A stretch of DNA of 64,000 nucleotides. It comes from Crocinitomicaceae bacterium (GTDB lineage: Bacteria; Bacteroidota; Bacteroidia; Flavobacteriales_D; Crocinitomicaceae). Of this stretch, positions 1 to 8,069 are shown piece by piece. The stretch is from positions 91,273-155,272 of the forward strand of contig JAURGK010000002.1 in assembly GCA_030833845.1 (NCBI GenBank), in the 5' to 3' direction. Under the pieces are notes generated by a model, which worked only from the letters and a program-made list of their open reading frames with translations, was not told the DNA's origin and made no database searches. The first letter of the stretch is position 1. Each line of letters starts with the position of its first letter. A program made the position numbers and the translations under genes.

Positions 1-1621
1 GGGCGGTGCTGAGAAAAGTTACAAACGAAGTGCCCATGGATGCAGCCGTTGGTGACTGGCCAATTTGTTCGATGTCGTAATTATAGTAAATATTGAGCAT
101 GCCGCGTTTCTTGGGCGTCAAATTATATCGAACACGAACGTTGTATTTCAATTTTTGATCTCCAAAACCATAGGCAATCCTACCGCCCAATTCCAGTCTT
201 TTTGAAAAGTCGTTAGAGGTGCGAAGGGCAAGAGATGTCCGAAATTGTTCAACAGGATTGAAACTTACGAGAGATGCTGCCGACCCTAGTTCTATTTTGC
301 GAACAGGCCAGTATCCTGTAGTAGCAAAGTAGGTGAGTTTGCGCATGTTTCGGTAATAGGATAGTGTTTCTAATGAATCTATCATTTGCTGAATTTGCGC
401 CTCAGTATGGCTGAGTGCGACCGGCCTCAAGGCCTCCCATTGGGCAGCGGTTTTAGTTTTGGCATCTGTTGAAATTTCTACGTTATTTTCTGTACGATAA
501 AAAGTGGGCGCTTGAGGCTCATTGATTGAGAAATTACTTCGTTGGCTATACTTGCGCCCAACAACTCCCGGAAGTTTAGATTTTTCTGTCAGCTTAAAGG
601 TGAGCAACATGCGCTCCTCGGTCAACATCCAAACTTCTTTTTGGACTTGTTCAAAAGCCTGTTCAAAGTAAAAATTATCAATGTAATTGAGGTTTGCCCC
701 AGGGGCAATATTGGCTTCAATGCGCTTGACGGCATAGGTCGTGTCATGGACCCACATATGGCCTGTAAAAACCAAGTCTCCGGTTCTCTTGGGTACAAAA
801 CGAAGTTTGTAGCACCAATCGGCATCAATATAGGTTGAATCGTCTAGATAGAAGTTGTAATAAGACCTCGCAAATGTGGCCAATGGACTAATGAAAGACT
901 TATTGAATAAATCGTAAATATTATCATAGATGTTCAATTCTAGGTACATGTCACCTAAAAATTGGGTCATTTGCATGTTATCTACTCCTGTCAAATGGGT
1001 GGCTTCAATGACTTCTTTTTTGAGTTTAGGATTTTTTAGGAAGTAATAGTCCGAAACAGTTTCCGATAAAATAACAGGTAAAAATCCTTTGTTGTTGCTA
1101 TCTGTCTGCAGGTAGTCGTTGAGAAGATCCAGACGTTCCAAGCGCTGGTTACTGAATAGGTTTGTATCTAAATTACAGGCATCTAATTCGATTTTATTGT
1201 AGAGATGGTAGGCATAGGCACTTAGTTTTTCCTTGTTGTTGACATCCTTGTAGGTCATCATTCGCCGGTGTAATTGTGCTCCTTTGGATTCGGTGGGTGC
1301 TTTGAGTAATATTTCATTTATCTCTTTGTCTTGTGAAGGCATCTTCACATTGAGCTGCGTTACCTTATCGGCGCTTATTTTATAACGCTGTGTTTGGTAA
1401 CCTATTAATCGAAATATGAGGGTGTCTGTAGGGTAGTAGGTGCTCAAAATAAAATTACCAAGCGAATCAGATTTGGTACTCATTTTGCTATTTTGGTACT
1501 GAATAAGGACGTCGCTCAGAGGTTCTCCTTTTTTATCGCTAACGCGCCCACTCACAACTGTTTGTTGTGAAAACAAAAGGGTATGCCATAACCCAAAAAT
1601 GAACAAGCCCATTAGCTTCAT
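1..1621 (-). CDS. DUF5686-like outer-membrane protein with carboxypeptidase-like regulatory domain (3' end outside window)
   Basis: This open frame runs off the left edge, so it is absent from the ORF track. I read it by translating the minus strand from an ATG whose ATGA overlaps the tatC stop codon; 540 codons are present. The start is MKLMGLFIFGLWHTLLFSQQ, a signal peptide. Residues about 20-100 form a CarboxypepD_reg-like beta-sandwich (VSGRVSDKKGEPLSDVLIQY). The rest matches the general look of DUF5686 family proteins, with alternating beta segments such as YYNFYLDDSTYIDADWCYKL that suggest an outer-membrane barrel. Family members are usually about 800 residues, so roughly the last third is missing. 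It is probably co-transcribed with tatC. The function is unknown; the family assignment is from memory of the pattern. Confidence 0.75.
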   Translation of the reverse strand, partial: MKLMGLFIFGLWHTLLFSQQTVVSGRVSDKKGEPLSDVLIQYQNSKMSTKSDSLGNFILSTYYPTDTLIFRLIGYQTQRYKISADKVTQLNVKMPSQDKEINEILLKAPTESKGAQLHRRMMTYKDVNNKEKLSAYAYHLYNKIELDACNLDTNLFSNQRLERLDLLNDYLQTDSNNKGFLPVILSETVSDYYFLKNPKLKKEVIEATHLTGVDNMQMTQFLGDMYLELNIYDNIYDLFNKSFISPLATFARSYYNFYLDDSTYIDADWCYKLRFVPKRTGDLVFTGHMWVHDTTYAVKRIEANIAPGANLNYIDNFYFEQAFEQVQKEVWMLTEERMLLTFKLTEKSKLPGVVGRKYSQRSNFSINEPQAPTFYRTENNVEISTDAKTKTAAQWEALRPVALSHTEAQIQQMIDSLETLSYYRNMRKLTYFATTGYWPVRKIELGSAASLVSFNPVEQFRTSLALRTSNDFSKRLELGGRIAYGFGDQKLKYNVRVRYNLTPKKRGMLNIYYNYDIEQIGQSPTAASMGTSFVTFLSTA

Positions 1622-2400
1622 GAACGCTGTTCTTTTCTAGCTACTCTTTTGGCAATTAGGATACTCAACTCAAAGAGCAAGTAAATGGGAATAGTCACAA
1701 TCACCTGAGAAATAATATCCGGAGGTGTAATTATGGCTGCTAATACCAAGATAATTACTACTGCATGGCGGCGGTACTTGATTAAAAAATCTGGTGTAAA
1801 TAGGCCAATTTTGACAAGTAAAAAGGTCACAATTGGAAACAGAAAAAACAAACCTGTGTAAAATACAGTGGAAAGAATGGTGCTCATAAACGAAGCAATC
1901 GTAATGTCATTGCGTATTTCTGGACTAATTTGAAACTCTCCAAAAAACTGTACACTGAGCGGTGCTACTACAAAATAGCCGAACAGTATGCCTGTAAAGA
2001 AGAGCAAACTGACATACAACACTATACCCTTGGCCATTTTTTTCTCATTGCCCTTCAGTCCGGGCTTTACGAAGGCCCAAAGTTGGTAAAAGATGAATGG
2101 GAATCCCAATACTACGCCGCCCATTACACTCATCATCAAAGCATAGGAAAATTGTCCTGAAAGGGTAGTGCTTTGAAAATCGATATTGATTTTCTCAATA
2201 CACACGCCAAAATAACGACACATAAGCTCAAAAGTAACGAAGTCGGGCTGCATCATATTGAGAAAAACATTTTCCATAATTTCTCTCTGAAAAACCCATA
2301 TCAGTATGGCGAAAAAGATAATGACAACCGCCGAGCGAAGTAGCCTCCAGCGCAATTCTTCCAAATGATCTAAGAACGACATTTGCTTGTCATCTGCCAT
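1618..2400 (-). CDS. tatC: Sec-independent protein translocase TatC
   Basis: TatC is the membrane receptor of the twin-arginine translocase, which binds RR signal peptides and exports folded proteins across the inner membrane. The 260-aa length is normal. The N-terminus has the family hallmark MSFLDHLEELRWRLLRS just before the first membrane helix, and about six hydrophobic segments follow (for example VVLGFPFIFYQLWAFVKPGL). The region after the second helix is longer than in E. coli TatC, which I regard as usual in Bacteroidota. No tatA lies in the window. The start codon is preceded by TAACTTTA and a 5-nt gap, close to the TAnnTTTG -7 box seen before several other starts here. The downstream DUF5686-like gene overlaps the stop by 4 nt. 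Confidence 0.97.
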   Translation of the reverse strand: MADDKQMSFLDHLEELRWRLLRSAVVIIFFAILIWVFQREIMENVFLNMMQPDFVTFELMCRYFGVCIEKINIDFQSTTLSGQFSYALMMSVMGGVVLGFPFIFYQLWAFVKPGLKGNEKKMAKGIVLYVSLLFFTGILFGYFVVAPLSVQFFGEFQISPEIRNDITIASFMSTILSTVFYTGLFFLFPIVTFLLVKIGLFTPDFLIKYRRHAVVIILVLAAIITPPDIISQVIVTIPIYLLFELSILIAKRVARKEQRS

Positions 2401-2405
2401 GGGTG

Positions 2406-2413
2406 TAAAGTTA
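2406..2413 (-). promoter_or_regulatory. candidate -7 box of tatC (near-consensus)
   Basis: On the minus strand TAACTTTA lies 5 nt before the tatC ATG. It differs from TAnnTTTG only in the last base. No clear -33 TTG was found at 19-21 nt upstream. Confidence 0.3.
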
Positions 2414-2504
2414 CTTAATAATTATAAAATGCAGTAGTAAAAGATGAACGTAAATTGATTACGATCTTATGTGAGAACTTTGATCTATCAAAATCAAAAA
2501 AGCC

Positions 2505-2816
2505 ATGAAAAAAAGATTTATCATTCAACACATTTGGTTCAATAATCAGGATGCAGATGTGACTATTGTTGGGTTGATGCAAGAAGATGTACTTACTTAT
2601 GAGTCTAAACTTGTTATTAAAATGTCTCGGCTAAACTCGGTTATTTCTGCTTGGCAGAGACAAACCAATCAAGAAGCCAGTGATTACATGTGCCGTTTTG
2701 AATTAGGCTTTGTGACTGAATATGAAATATGCTTTCCAAGTTCAGTACAATGTGCCCTTGATTTGTCTGAATTTTTAGACCAAGGTCAAAGCTGGCTCAA
2801 GCAGATTGTAGCTTGA
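2505..2816 (+). CDS. hypothetical protein, 103 aa
   Basis: I do not recognise this protein. It is 103 aa, has no signal peptide or membrane segment, and looks like a small alpha/beta cytosolic protein (MKKRFIIQHIWFNNQDADVT at the start, a predicted helix SEFLDQGQSWLKQIV at the end). It stands alone on the plus strand, divergent from tatC and convergent with the lipoprotein genes, leaving only 5 bp after its stop. Codon use looks like that of the neighbours and no competing ORF of similar quality covers the span. A near-consensus -7 box (GAACTTTG) lies about 20 nt upstream. Confidence 0.65.
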   Translation: MKKRFIIQHIWFNNQDADVTIVGLMQEDVLTYESKLVIKMSRLNSVISAWQRQTNQEASDYMCRFELGFVTEYEICFPSSVQCALDLSEFLDQGQSWLKQIVA

Positions 2817-2821
2817 AAGAT

Positions 2822-3190
2822 TTAAGGCTGAATGAAAACAGTTTCTTCGTTGATTTTTTCGGCTTCAATTTTAATGATGCCTTGGCCTGTTTTGTTGCCT
2901 TTTTGAGCTTTGATATCTAGAACAGCCACCCCAGCCTGCCCTAATTGATACAACTCGTTGTAATTAAAGGTAGCTAGTCCGTTAAGGTTGGTATAAGCAG
3001 TATCAAAAACAGCAACTTGTTGCGGTGTTTGTTGCGTATTCGTTCCATAGAGAACAACCATGGCGTTCGAAACACTTGCGTTGGCTTCGTCCTTCACGTA
3101 GATATGTGCTATTGTATCCATTTTCTTGCGGCAAGAACTTAAAGAAACAAGTGTCGATGCAGCAATTGCAACTAAGAGAAAATTTTTCAT
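2822..3190 (-). CDS. small lipoprotein, member 3 of a tandem paralogous trio
   Basis: This is a 122-aa predicted lipoprotein with signal peptide MKNFLLVAIAASTLVSLSSC, where the Cys follows a lipobox (LSSC). The mature part is a single beta-sandwich-like domain of about 100 aa. It shares a spaced pattern with the next two genes upstream: V(K/R)xxxxxxVxNAxVxL, then VFDTAYTNLNGLATFNY, then a Gly-rich segment and a C-terminal beta strand. The Asn/Asp-Gly turn and the A-x-F strand recall CarboxypepD_reg or CNA-B-like folds used for extracellular scaffolding. It is 5 bp downstream of its paralogue and probably in one operon. The function is unknown. Confidence 0.75.
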   Translation of the reverse strand: MKNFLLVAIAASTLVSLSSCRKKMDTIAHIYVKDEANASVSNAMVVLYGTNTQQTPQQVAVFDTAYTNLNGLATFNYNELYQLGQAGVAVLDIKAQKGNKTGQGIIKIEAEKINEETVFIQP

Positions 3191-3195
3191 AAGGA

Positions 3196-3567
3196 TCAGT
3201 TAGGTAAATAGATGGTTTCTACGGCAGTGGTATGTACTTTGGCACGTGTGTAGCCGTAGGCTGTTTTGTTGTTGTATTTGACAATGATATCAAAATAACC
3301 GGTTTTGTTACTTTCCCCAGCGAGGGTAAAGTAGGGATCCATACCAAAAGTGGTGAAACCCGATGAGTTCGTATAGGTGGTGTCTACATAAGCCAAAGTT
3401 GCAGGCGTAGATTGTTGGTCACCAATAATAATCACTTTGGCGCCATCAATCAATTGGTTAGATGAAGATCGAACGAATACCTTGATAATGGCAGGATCTT
3501 TAGGCTCACAGCCCCCAAGTAGGATGAGCAATGAGAGCGAAAAAAGGCTTGTAAGTATAGTTTTCAT
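3196..3567 (-). CDS. small lipoprotein, member 2 of a tandem paralogous trio
   Basis: I choose the internal ATG giving MKTILTSLFSLSLLILLGGC, since the track's six extra residues (MEHSLP) precede a complete lipoprotein signal peptide. The lipobox is LGGC. The mature domain of about 100 aa repeats the trio's plan: VFVRSSSNQLIDGAKVIIIG, then AYVDTTYTNSSGFTTF, a Gly/Asn-rich turn and a final beta strand ending ETIYLPN. It is probably a lipid-anchored beta-sandwich at the outer or inner membrane. Its neighbours on both sides are paralogues. The function is unknown. Confidence 0.75.
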   Translation of the reverse strand: MKTILTSLFSLSLLILLGGCEPKDPAIIKVFVRSSSNQLIDGAKVIIIGDQQSTPATLAYVDTTYTNSSGFTTFGMDPYFTLAGESNKTGYFDIIVKYNNKTAYGYTRAKVHTTAVETIYLPN

Positions 3568-3630
3568 AGGTAAAGAATGTTCCAAATTTACACTTAAATT
3601 TTCAAATTGTAAAACGTGTCATTGAATCTG

Positions 3631-4026
3631 TTATTGTACTTGAAGTAATACCTGATTGCGTTGTTGTTCGGTAATTTCTGCAAGGGCTTCGCCGGTCAGT
3701 CCAAAGTAAAATCCCTTGACTTTGATTTGCATCACTCCAATCTGCCCTGCTTTGTAGAATTTAGTCAGGTCAAAATAAGCCTTACCCGATGCATCAGAAA
3801 CGGTACTGTCTTGCACAGCAATTGGGTTGTGCAAGGTATCGGTGGGTTCGGCCACCAACCAAACCTTGGCCTCGTTGATTACAGTTCCGTTGGCGTTGAC
3901 TACTAAAACTTCTAAGGTCGTTGGTGGTGTTTCTTTACAGCCTAGAACAATAAAAAACAAAATTAGGCTTGGTATAATTGCATAAAGTCTAGTATGAAAA
4001 AGCTTTATTTTCTTGTACATTTGCAT
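3631..4026 (-). CDS. small lipoprotein, member 1 of a tandem paralogous trio
   Basis: This 131-aa protein has a rather long hydrophobic signal (RLYAIIPSLILFFIVLGC) with lipobox VLGC. The mature domain follows the trio's pattern: LEVLVVNANGTVINEAKVWL, then an AVQDSTVSDASGKAYFDLTK segment and a GQIGVMQIKVKG segment closely resembling GQAGVAVLDIKAQKG of member 3. It is the promoter-proximal gene of the three. An ATG two codons downstream (MYKK) is an equally good start. Divergent from pheS. The function is unknown; duplication in place is the simplest origin. Confidence 0.72.
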   Translation of the reverse strand: MQMYKKIKLFHTRLYAIIPSLILFFIVLGCKETPPTTLEVLVVNANGTVINEAKVWLVAEPTDTLHNPIAVQDSTVSDASGKAYFDLTKFYKAGQIGVMQIKVKGFYFGLTGEALAEITEQQRNQVLLQVQ

Positions 4027-4098
4027 TATACGGGTTCAGTTTTAGTTCTTTAACAACAAAACAGCCCAAAAGGTTACACTTCTTCGGTTAAAAGTCAG

Positions 4099-5118
4099 AT
4101 GAATATAGAACAACTAGCGGCGGAATTGGAAAGTGCTGCACCTCATGATGAGCAGTCTCTTGAGCAATTCAGGATTAGATTTTTAGGATCAAAAAATGTA
4201 TTGAAAGATTTGTATGCGGCCATCAAGGATATTCCCAATGAACAAAAGCGTTCCTATGGGCTGCAAGTCAACGCACTCAAAGAGCGCGCTGAGCAAAAAT
4301 TTCTTGAAGCAAAAACCAAACTTACCACCGTTAATACGGGGATTAAAAAGGAAGATTTAAGCAAGCCCTCTGCAGATACCAAAGTTGGTGCCCACCACCC
4401 GCTCTCCTTGATTCGCTCAGAAATCTTAAGCATCTTCAAACGCATTGGATTTGAAATTTCTGAAGGCCCAGAAATAGAAGATGACTGGCATAACTTTAGC
4501 GCTCTGAACTTTCCACCCGAGCATCCGGCACGTGACATGCAAGACACTTTCTTTATTGAGAAGGGGACCAATGAATTGGCATTGCGAACTCACACGAGCA
4601 GTGTCCAAGTAAGAGTCATGGAACAACAAGAGCCTCCCATCCGCACCATTTCTCCAGGTAGAGTGTACCGTAATGAAGCCATATCTGCAAGAGCACATTG
4701 TTTTTTCCATCAAGTCGAAGGGCTTTATATTGATCAGGATGTTTCATTTGCCGATCTCAAACAAACACTCCTGTATTTTGCACAAGAATTGTTCGGTGCA
4801 CAAACACAAATCAGGCTTCGCCCCTCATATTTTCCTTTTACCGAACCCAGTGCTGAAGTAGATATTTCTTGTACTTTGTGCGCTTCAAAAGGCTGCAATG
4901 TCTGTAAACATACGGGTTGGCTTGAAATCATGGGCTGCGGAATGGTAGACCCTAATGTATTAGAAGCTTGTGGTATTGATTCTAAAGTTTATTCTGGGTT
5001 TGCTTTTGGAATGGGGCTAGAACGCATTGCACAACTCAAATTTCGAGTGACCGATCTACGCCTATATTCCGAAAACGACATGCGTTTTTTGCGTCAATTT
5101 AAATCAGGCATGGCATGA
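4099..5118 (+). CDS. pheS: phenylalanine--tRNA ligase alpha subunit
   Basis: PheS is the catalytic subunit of the (alpha-beta)2 phenylalanyl-tRNA synthetase. The 339-aa length is typical. The N-terminal coiled-coil that binds tRNA covers about residues 1-90 (FRIRFLGSKNVLKDLYAAIK). The class II catalytic domain follows, with motif 2 around PGRVYRNEAISARAHCFFHQ and motif 3 in GFAFGMGLERIAQLKF. The segment SCTLCASKGCNVCKHTGW carries four Cys, a CxxC...CxxC pattern seen in some bacterial PheS. No pheT lies in the window, so the two subunits are encoded apart. The stop codon overlaps the downstream ytxJ-like start (ATGA). Confidence 0.98.
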   Translation: MNIEQLAAELESAAPHDEQSLEQFRIRFLGSKNVLKDLYAAIKDIPNEQKRSYGLQVNALKERAEQKFLEAKTKLTTVNTGIKKEDLSKPSADTKVGAHHPLSLIRSEILSIFKRIGFEISEGPEIEDDWHNFSALNFPPEHPARDMQDTFFIEKGTNELALRTHTSSVQVRVMEQQEPPIRTISPGRVYRNEAISARAHCFFHQVEGLYIDQDVSFADLKQTLLYFAQELFGAQTQIRLRPSYFPFTEPSAEVDISCTLCASKGCNVCKHTGWLEIMGCGMVDPNVLEACGIDSKVYSGFAFGMGLERIAQLKFRVTDLRLYSENDMRFLRQFKSGMA

Positions 5119-5450
5119 GTTGGACACCCATTCAAACGGCCGCAGAATGGTCACAAATATTAGCAGCTTCACATCAGATGCCGCAGATAATTTTCAAGCA
5201 CAGCACGCGTTGTTCTATTTCTTCAATGGTGTTGAACCGCTTTGAATCTAGCGACTTATTTGTGCAAAATTTATGTCCTTGCCATTACCTCGACTTGATT
5301 GCCTTTCGTGAGCTCTCAAATTTGATAGCACAACAAACTGGCGTTGCTCATGAGTCACCGCAGTGCATTGTGCTTGTAGATGGCAAATCGATCTATGCAG
5401 AAAGCCATGGTTCTATAGATGCCAAATCAATACAATTAATGCTTAATTGA
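5115..5450 (+). CDS. YtxJ-like monothiol bacilliredoxin
   Basis: This 111-aa thioredoxin-fold protein resembles the YtxJ (BrxC) family, proposed to reduce bacillithiol mixed disulfides in the cytosol. The diagnostic motif is KHSTRCSISSMVLNRF, a CxxS monothiol active site after a beta strand (IIFKHSTRC), followed later by a cis-Pro-type region (HESPQCIVLVDGKSIY). It starts within the pheS stop (ATGA overlap), so it is probably translationally coupled. If the assignment holds, the host may make bacillithiol, but no bshABC gene is in the window to confirm it. Confidence 0.85.
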   Translation: MSWTPIQTAAEWSQILAASHQMPQIIFKHSTRCSISSMVLNRFESSDLFVQNLCPCHYLDLIAFRELSNLIAQQTGVAHESPQCIVLVDGKSIYAESHGSIDAKSIQLMLN

Positions 5451-5451
5451 A

Positions 5452-6528
5452 ATGAAAAAAATATTAATCTGGGTTCTTGTATTGGGTTTGTTGGCTGGTT
5501 TGATCGCTCCTTTTTTAAGTACGCAAGAAGCTCAATATGATCCTGCAACTTTTGGTTTCAATGAGAACCTTGCAGTAGTATCGGGTCAGGTGGTGAAAAT
5601 TCCTCTTGAAATTGAAGAACACAGTACAGCCTTGACGCTTTCTATTGCAGATTCGGTAGTTTTAAAAATAGCCAATCCGAAAAAGAAAGAGGTTTACTTA
5701 CTCGATACAAAAAAAATGAAATTAGGTGCCTACTTACTAGAATTGAAGGTAACTGATGCCAATCACAACCGATTTTCGACACAAAGAAATTTGCGCATCC
5801 TCTCGGCGGTGAAGCCCCAAAGATGGACCCTCAAACTAGGCACTTCTTATGTACACGACACTAAAAACTATACCCAAGGACTTTGTTTTTACAATGATCA
5901 ATTATATGAATCTACCGGAGACCCAAATCAGGATGGAAGTTCTATGGTTGCCAAGATTGATATTGAGACTGGTGCGCCTATTCAATCGAATGGACTAACG
6001 TTTAAAAAACAATTAGATGCCACAAAATTCGGCGAGGGGATTGCCATTCTAAATGGTCAAATTTTTCAGCTTACTTGGAAAAACCAGCAGTGCTTTGTTT
6101 ATGACCTTGAGACCTTTGAACTAAAAAATGAATTTGCTTACAGCGGTGAAGGTTGGGGCATTTGCTCAGACGGCAAACATTTAATCATGTCTGACGGCAC
6201 TGAGCGCCTTACTGTTAGAGATCCAAAAAGTTTTCAAGCGTTGCGCACTATTGAGGTATATACCGACCAAGGACCCTTGCCTCAGCTCAACGAACTTGAA
6301 TATATTGACGGACTCATTTACGCCAATATTTACACCACAAACTTTGTGGCGGTTATTGACCCTCAAAACGGGAGTGTCTTGGCCTTAATTGATGCATCTA
6401 ACTTGGTAGCTGCTGCCAAAGGAACTGGGGAAGTGCTCAATGGTATTGCGCACAATCCTAAAAATGGAAAATTATATATGACTGGCAAATATTGGCCAAA
6501 ACTGGTCGAAGTCAGTATTATCAAATGA
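5452..6528 (+). CDS. glutaminyl-peptide cyclotransferase (glutamine cyclotransferase family)
   Basis: This 358-aa protein belongs to the plant/bacterial type of glutaminyl cyclase, a five-bladed beta-propeller that converts N-terminal Gln to pyroglutamate. A single hydrophobic N-terminal segment (ILIWVLVLGLLAGLIAPFL) directs it to the periplasm or anchors it. An Ig-like stretch of about 90 aa follows, then the cyclase domain from about residue 120 (YVHDTKNYTQGLCFYNDQLYESTG) through ELEYIDGLIYANIYTTN and the C-terminal LNGIAHNPKNGKLYMTGKYW, all characteristic. Pyroglutamate formation is common on exported Bacteroidota proteins with Gln after the signal peptide, and several exported proteins here start that way (for example SQ, AQ). 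Overlaps the next gene by 4 nt. Confidence 0.9.
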   Translation: MKKILIWVLVLGLLAGLIAPFLSTQEAQYDPATFGFNENLAVVSGQVVKIPLEIEEHSTALTLSIADSVVLKIANPKKKEVYLLDTKKMKLGAYLLELKVTDANHNRFSTQRNLRILSAVKPQRWTLKLGTSYVHDTKNYTQGLCFYNDQLYESTGDPNQDGSSMVAKIDIETGAPIQSNGLTFKKQLDATKFGEGIAILNGQIFQLTWKNQQCFVYDLETFELKNEFAYSGEGWGICSDGKHLIMSDGTERLTVRDPKSFQALRTIEVYTDQGPLPQLNELEYIDGLIYANIYTTNFVAVIDPQNGSVLALIDASNLVAAAKGTGEVLNGIAHNPKNGKLYMTGKYWPKLVEVSIIK

Positions 6529-7214
6529 TGAATATGGAAAATCAGCGCAAAGATTGGTCTGAGATCAAGAGCAATGACAGTTGGTCTATTTTTAAAATTA
6601 TGGCTGAATTTGTCGAAGCTTATGATAAAATGGCCAAAGCAGGGCCTTGTGTTGCTGTATTTGGTTCGGCTAGAACCAAGTCTGACCACCCACATTATCT
6701 TCAGGCTGTAGAAATTGGCGAAAAATTAGCTCGTGCAGGCTACGGAGTAATCACAGGTGGAGGCCCGGGCATCATGGAGGCAGGAAACAAAGGCGCCAAG
6801 CAGGGAGGAGGCGTATCTGTAGGATTGAATATTGATTTGCCTTTTGAACAATTCCACAATCAATACATTGATCGAGACCATTACCTAGAGTTCGACTATT
6901 TTTTTGTTCGAAAGGTCGTTTTTGTTAAATACTCTCAAGCGTTTGTGATATTGCCGGGTGGTTTTGGCACCCTGGACGAGCTTTTTGAAGCCATGACGCT
7001 AGTTCAAACAAAAAAAATAGCGCGCAGGCCCATCGTTTTGTTGGGTAAAGCCTTTTGGTCTGGTATATTCGATTGGGTTGTTGAAACACAACTCAAAGAG
7101 GCCTACATTTCAGAAGCGGATTTGTCCTTGTTTAAAATAACTGATTCTACGGACGAAGCTCTTCAGTTCATTGAAGACTTCTTTAGTTCTCATGCCCTTT
7201 CTCCAAATTTCTAA
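6525..7214 (+). CDS. LOG family / TIGR00730 Rossmann-fold protein
   Basis: The protein carries the LOG signatures GGGPGIMEAGNKGA and PGGFGTLDELFEAMTLVQ. Family members with activity release cytokinin bases by cleaving nucleoside 5'-monophosphates; the bacterial physiological role is often nucleotide salvage or is unknown. I start it at the ATG in the ATGATGA overlap with the cyclotransferase stop (229 aa) rather than at the upstream TTG used by the track. An N-terminal helical region of about 30 aa precedes the Rossmann fold (VAVFGSARTKSDHPHY). It is in an operon with the gene upstream. Confidence 0.88.
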   Translation: MMNMENQRKDWSEIKSNDSWSIFKIMAEFVEAYDKMAKAGPCVAVFGSARTKSDHPHYLQAVEIGEKLARAGYGVITGGGPGIMEAGNKGAKQGGGVSVGLNIDLPFEQFHNQYIDRDHYLEFDYFFVRKVVFVKYSQAFVILPGGFGTLDELFEAMTLVQTKKIARRPIVLLGKAFWSGIFDWVVETQLKEAYISEADLSLFKITDSTDEALQFIEDFFSSHALSPNF

Positions 7215-7244
7215 GCATATTTGTACTACACTTAAGTATCAACC

Positions 7245-8066
7245 ATGTTGAACAAAATCAAAAATATACTTCGTTTAATGCTCGCCTTTGTGAAGACCAA
7301 GCACTTTTGGAAGCATTTTGGATTGGTGATATTGTTTTATTTGGTAATGGTGCTAGCTACGATTCTTTATCTTGATTTTGCAACCAATCACGGTCAGAAG
7401 ATTGCAGTTCCAAATTTGGTTGGGATGTCCGCATCAAAAGCCAAACAGCGTATTGAAGAATTAGATTTGACCTATCAAATTTTAGATAGCATCTATGATC
7501 CAAAACTTCCTGAAGGTACAGTAGTTGAACAATTGGTCGAACCAACCTCACTTTCTCAGGTCTATGTAAAATCAGGCAGGTCTATAGGGCTAAGGCTTTC
7601 CAAAAAAAGCCAATTGGTAGAAATGCCTAGCTTAATGCACAAGCAGGTGCAGTTTGCCCAAAGCATTCTAGAGCAGCGAGGTTTGCGTTATATGATTCAA
7701 TATAAACCTTCAGCCGAAGCCAATGGTTCGGTTCTTGATCAGCGCTATAATGGCAGAAGAATTAAAGAAGGGGAGCGCATTCCAATCGGAGCGGTGGTAA
7801 TATTAATTGTGGGCCAAAATGATGAGGCTGAGCCTATTGCCTTGCCTAACCTGCTTGGCCTTACCATGAGTGAAGCCAAACAAATTTTCGATACCTTAGG
7901 TGTTGGTGGTTATACCTTTATATGCCCAGATTGCCTCACGAGCCAAGATTCAGCAGGGGCATTAATTTTTTCACAATCTCCAGAATATATTGAAGGAACT
8001 ACCGTTTTTAAATCAACACAGTTCATACTCTCCATGCAAAAAGGAGGAGGAGGTCAAAACCCTTAA
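7245..8066 (+). CDS. membrane-anchored PASTA-domain protein
   Basis: The 273-aa protein has one membrane helix (FGLVILFYLVMVLATILYL, residues about 25-45) and then three PASTA domains, beginning at VPNLVGMSASKAKQRIEELD, VEMPSLMHKQVQFAQSILEQ and LPNLLGLTMSEAKQIFDTLG. PASTA domains bind peptidoglycan or muropeptides, and in Firmicutes they sit on Ser/Thr kinases and PBPs. Here there is no kinase domain, as is usual for Bacteroidota homologues, so it is probably a periplasmic cell-wall sensor or adaptor. It lies 31 nt after the LOG gene and 3 nt before the T9SS-exported protein. The C-terminus ends in GGGG. Confidence 0.9.
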   Translation: MLNKIKNILRLMLAFVKTKHFWKHFGLVILFYLVMVLATILYLDFATNHGQKIAVPNLVGMSASKAKQRIEELDLTYQILDSIYDPKLPEGTVVEQLVEPTSLSQVYVKSGRSIGLRLSKKSQLVEMPSLMHKQVQFAQSILEQRGLRYMIQYKPSAEANGSVLDQRYNGRRIKEGERIPIGAVVILIVGQNDEAEPIALPNLLGLTMSEAKQIFDTLGVGGYTFICPDCLTSQDSAGALIFSQSPEYIEGTTVFKSTQFILSMQKGGGGQNP

Positions 8067-8069
8067 CCC

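Noticed and set aside
4020-4060. TATAAT (minus strand) before the lipoprotein trio as a sigma70-type promoter
   Set aside because: Bacteroidota primary sigma factors use TAnnTTTG; the TTGTTA partner is 20 nt away and the site overlaps the likely start, so I regard it as chance.
8040-8055. AGGAGGAGGAGG as a strong Shine-Dalgarno for the T9SS-exported protein
   Set aside because: It codes for the GGG tail of the PASTA protein, sits about 16 nt from the next ATG, and Bacteroidota ribosomes largely do not use SD pairing.
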